The translations under genes were made by a program, and so were the position numbers. From the NCBI GenBank assembly GCA_902786725.1, contig CADADP010000014.1, forward strand, positions 21,487 to 85,486: a stretch of 64,000 nt of DNA. Direction: 5' to 3'. The DNA is from an uncultured Bacteroidales bacterium (lineage in GTDB: Bacteria > Bacteroidota > Bacteroidia > Bacteroidales > Muribaculaceae). The notes beneath the pieces are model-generated. The model saw only the letters and a program-made list of their open reading frames with translations. It did not search any database and was not told where the DNA came from. This document shows, in pieces, positions 62,296-64,000 of this stretch (its first letter is position 1; each line of letters starts with the position of its first letter).

Positions 62296-62529
62296 ATGGA
62301 AACAAGAGCGATGAATCAGATTTTCCCGGGCGACCAGGTGTTTGCCACGATTGAGAACAACGGGCGAGTATTGGCCACGATGAACAAGAGCGACTTTGCG
62401 AGCAAGGACGATGTGGTGCGCGTGATAATGGCTATGGCCGGTCGCTGGATAGGAGTGGCGAAGGTGAGTATTCGAAACAAGAGCCGAGGTTGGACAGAGA
62501 ACCGCGCTGTGGCGCTGAGTTGCTGCTAA
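62296..62529 (+). CDS. Small protein, 77 residues, function unknown
   Basis: I do not recognise a family. It starts at an ATG preceded by AAAGGA 8 bases upstream. It is soluble: 'IFPGDQVFATIENNGRVLATM' (strand-rich start), 'SKDDVVRVIMAMAGRWIGVAKVSIRNKSRGWTEN', ending in two cysteines. The order strand, strand, helix, strand suggests a compact fold. It stands alone between rpsA and a glycosyltransferase gene and has a promoter-like element plus a palindrome upstream. Codon choice is like that of neighbouring genes, so it is likely expressed. Confidence 0.65.
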   Translation: METRAMNQIFPGDQVFATIENNGRVLATMNKSDFASKDDVVRVIMAMAGRWIGVAKVSIRNKSRGWTENRAVALSCC

Positions 62530-62617
62530 CGAGTAGCTGCCGAGCACTGGGAATGTGTGACTGGGCCCCCATAGCCTGCTCCCGGTTGGCGCAAGCGCGG
62601 TGAAAGCAGTGTGGCGG

Positions 62618-62649
62618 TTTGGAGAATTGGAGAAGTTTAATTAAATTTG
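62618..62649 (+). promoter_or_regulatory. Consensus promoter of the GT2 gene
   Basis: TTTG (62618-62621), exactly 20 bases, TAAATTTG (62642-62649). The transcript begins near 62656, so an upstream open frame starting at 62619 cannot be translated and the ATG at 62742 is the start. A short GACCCA/TGGGTC inverted repeat lies in the leader (62677-62700). Confidence 0.8.
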
Positions 62650-62741
62650 CGTTATTAACCTCAATCGGTCATTGGGACCCACAACATGAAAAATGGGTCA
62701 TTAGTTCTAATTTCCGATTTGGTATAAAGGAGCAATCGACG

Positions 62742-63731
62742 ATGAAAAAGAAAGTGACCATAATAGTGCCTTGCCACAACGAGGAGACGACTTTGCCGGC
62801 GCTCTACGAGAGCGTGAGGCAGATGATTGACGCAAATGACGGATATGACTGGGAGTTGCTACTGGTGAACGACGGTAGCACTGACGGGACGCTAAGCGTG
62901 ATGCGCGAGTTGTATGGAAGGGACTGTCGCGTCTGCTATGCCGACCTTTCCAGAAACTTTGGCAAAGAGAGTGCGATGCTTGCCGGCATCGACCACGCCA
63001 CAGGCGACTGCGCCGTTATAGTGGATGCCGACTTGCAGGATCCGCCCGAGTTGATTCCCGAGATGCTACGCTGGTGGGAGCAGGGCTATCAGGATGTGTA
63101 CGCGAGGCGGAAGAGCCGCGGGAAGGAGTCGTGGCTGCGGCGGCGTCTTACGCTGGCCTACTACCGACTGCTCCAACAGACGTCGCGCACAGATGTGCTG
63201 CCCAATGTGGGCGACTTTCGCCTGCTCGACCGCAAGTGTCTGGACGCGTTGAGGCAGTTGCGCGAGACGGAGCGCTACACCAAGGGACTTTTCTGCTGGA
63301 TAGGTTACCGGAAAAAGGAGATAGAGTTTGACCGTGGCGACCGGACAAGTGGCTCATCATCGTATTCGCTATGGAAGTTGACCAACCTGGCTATTGAGGG
63401 GATAACGTCTTATACTGCGGCGCCGCTACGCGTTGCCACCATTATGGGAATTGCGATTTCGGTGCTGACGCTGTTTTATACCGCGTATTTTCTGCTGAAG
63501 ACACTGATATTCGGTGACCCTGTGCGCGGTTTTCCCACGCTGGTGATAGTGATTTTGTTTCTGGGCGGAGTGGAGTTGTTTGCCCTGGGTGTAATAGGCG
63601 AGTATCTGGGCAAAATCTACCATGAGTCCAAGCGTCGGCCGGTGTATCTGCTCAACGACTACGTGGCCCCGCGCGGTGGTGGCGCTGCCATTACAGAATC
63701 AGAAGGCAGAGATGGGATAAAAGAGATTTGA
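62742..63731 (+). CDS. Membrane-anchored glycosyltransferase family 2 (DPM1/GtrB/ArnC-like)
   Basis: A 329-residue GT-A enzyme. 'VTIIVPCHNEETTLP' starts it, 'LVNDGSTDGT' binds the nucleotide, 'DADLQDPPELI' is the metal site (D-x-D), 'RNFGKESAM' is typical of polyprenyl-phosphate sugar synthases, and two C-terminal transmembrane helices (about 235-300) anchor it. Such enzymes make undecaprenyl- or polyprenyl-phosphate sugars for envelope glycan modification. It starts at the ATG at 62742 behind AAAGGAG. It lies 45 kb from the polysaccharide locus and has its own promoter. Confidence 0.92.
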   Translation: MKKKVTIIVPCHNEETTLPALYESVRQMIDANDGYDWELLLVNDGSTDGTLSVMRELYGRDCRVCYADLSRNFGKESAMLAGIDHATGDCAVIVDADLQDPPELIPEMLRWWEQGYQDVYARRKSRGKESWLRRRLTLAYYRLLQQTSRTDVLPNVGDFRLLDRKCLDALRQLRETERYTKGLFCWIGYRKKEIEFDRGDRTSGSSSYSLWKLTNLAIEGITSYTAAPLRVATIMGIAISVLTLFYTAYFLLKTLIFGDPVRGFPTLVIVILFLGGVELFALGVIGEYLGKIYHESKRRPVYLLNDYVAPRGGGAAITESEGRDGIKEI

Positions 63732-63902
63732 ATAAAAGGCTAATCGAGCCATTCGTCACCGTGAACACCACGACCGGCAATCTCGGCATCAACAAGCGCA
63801 AGACGATTACCGGCGGATGATAAACAACGAAATTCCCCAAAACGAGCGCAGGTGGCGAAATAATTTGTAAATTTAAATTAAGTATATGACAAAAATTTAA
63901 AG

Positions 63903-64000
63903 ATGTCCTCTTACGAAGCTGACTATAACGAAATGAAGGAGAGCTTCATTTATGGGCAACCTCTGACTTTCGGCGAGTTGATGGAAAAGATAACGAACCT
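63903..64000 (+). CDS. Start of an unidentified gene, cut by the window end
   Basis: From the ATG at 63903 the frame stays open for at least 32 codons to the window end, coding 'MSSYEADYNEMKESFIYGQ' and onward. An A-rich tract with AAAG lies just before the start. Too little is visible to assign a family. The 171 bases between the GT2 gene and this start (63732-63902) contain no feature I can support. Confidence 0.5.
   Translation, partial: MSSYEADYNEMKESFIYGQPLTFGELMEKITN

Overview
The window looks like chromosome from an anaerobic, gut-type member of the Bacteroidales. A Muribaculaceae-like genome would fit, but genus cannot be decided from sequence alone. The evidence is Bacteroidetes-type promoters (TTTG, about 20 bases, TAnnTTTG) in front of many genes on both strands, secreted proteins ending in a Bacteroidales-style 'GRR...GIY..(D/N)G.K' tail, few strong Shine-Dalgarno sites, and gene families such as GGGtGRT, a GH20 hexosaminidase and a GH13/CBM amylase.

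3-18443 (+): most of a surface polysaccharide locus that starts before the window. It holds a cut-off O-antigen polymerase-like protein, a GNAT protein, a polysaccharide deacetylase, RmlA, a flippase, a DegT aminotransferase, three glycosyltransferases, an EpsG-type polymerase, the complete UDP-N-acetyl-L-fucosamine pathway (capE, capF, capG), and an initiating-enzyme/bacillosamine module (PglC-like phosphoglycosyl transferase, PglD, PglE, PglF). The PglD acetyltransferase is broken by a deletion plus frameshift, so the pathway may stop at a free 4-amino sugar. A perfect 17-bp terminator hairpin and tRNA-Arg(CCG) close the locus.

18722-25444: ung overlaps a free-methionine-sulfoxide reductase. 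Then come a heterodimeric ABC exporter with one degenerate ATP site, a frameshifted gene remnant, an OmpA-domain envelope protein, and a small Xre-type regulator whose last codons are formed by a terminator hairpin.

25445-28623: a two-gene operon of a NifU-like scaffold protein and a GGGtGRT protein, a pairing of unknown function, followed by a small secreted protein with a consensus promoter.

29007-35898: a five-gene TolC/HlyD/ABC-ATPase/two-permease efflux operon, with an AraC regulator divergent from it. 36026-42027: a secreted metallophosphoesterase fused to a beta-propeller, an ABC-F protein, an SpoU rRNA methyltransferase and RadA.

42106-51365: a decayed M13 metallopeptidase, a GH20 hexosaminidase, a short aspartate kinase followed by threonine synthase, an iron-containing alcohol dehydrogenase, TrpS, an inositol-monophosphatase-like protein, an Lrp regulator and a small membrane protein.

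51479-64000: a 1152-residue modular secreted protein, UmuDC, a lipoprotein, a secreted alpha-amylase, ribosomal protein S1, a 77-residue orphan protein behind a palindrome and promoter, a membrane-anchored GT2 glycosyltransferase, and the first codons of one more gene. No CRISPR array, IS element or prophage was recognised.
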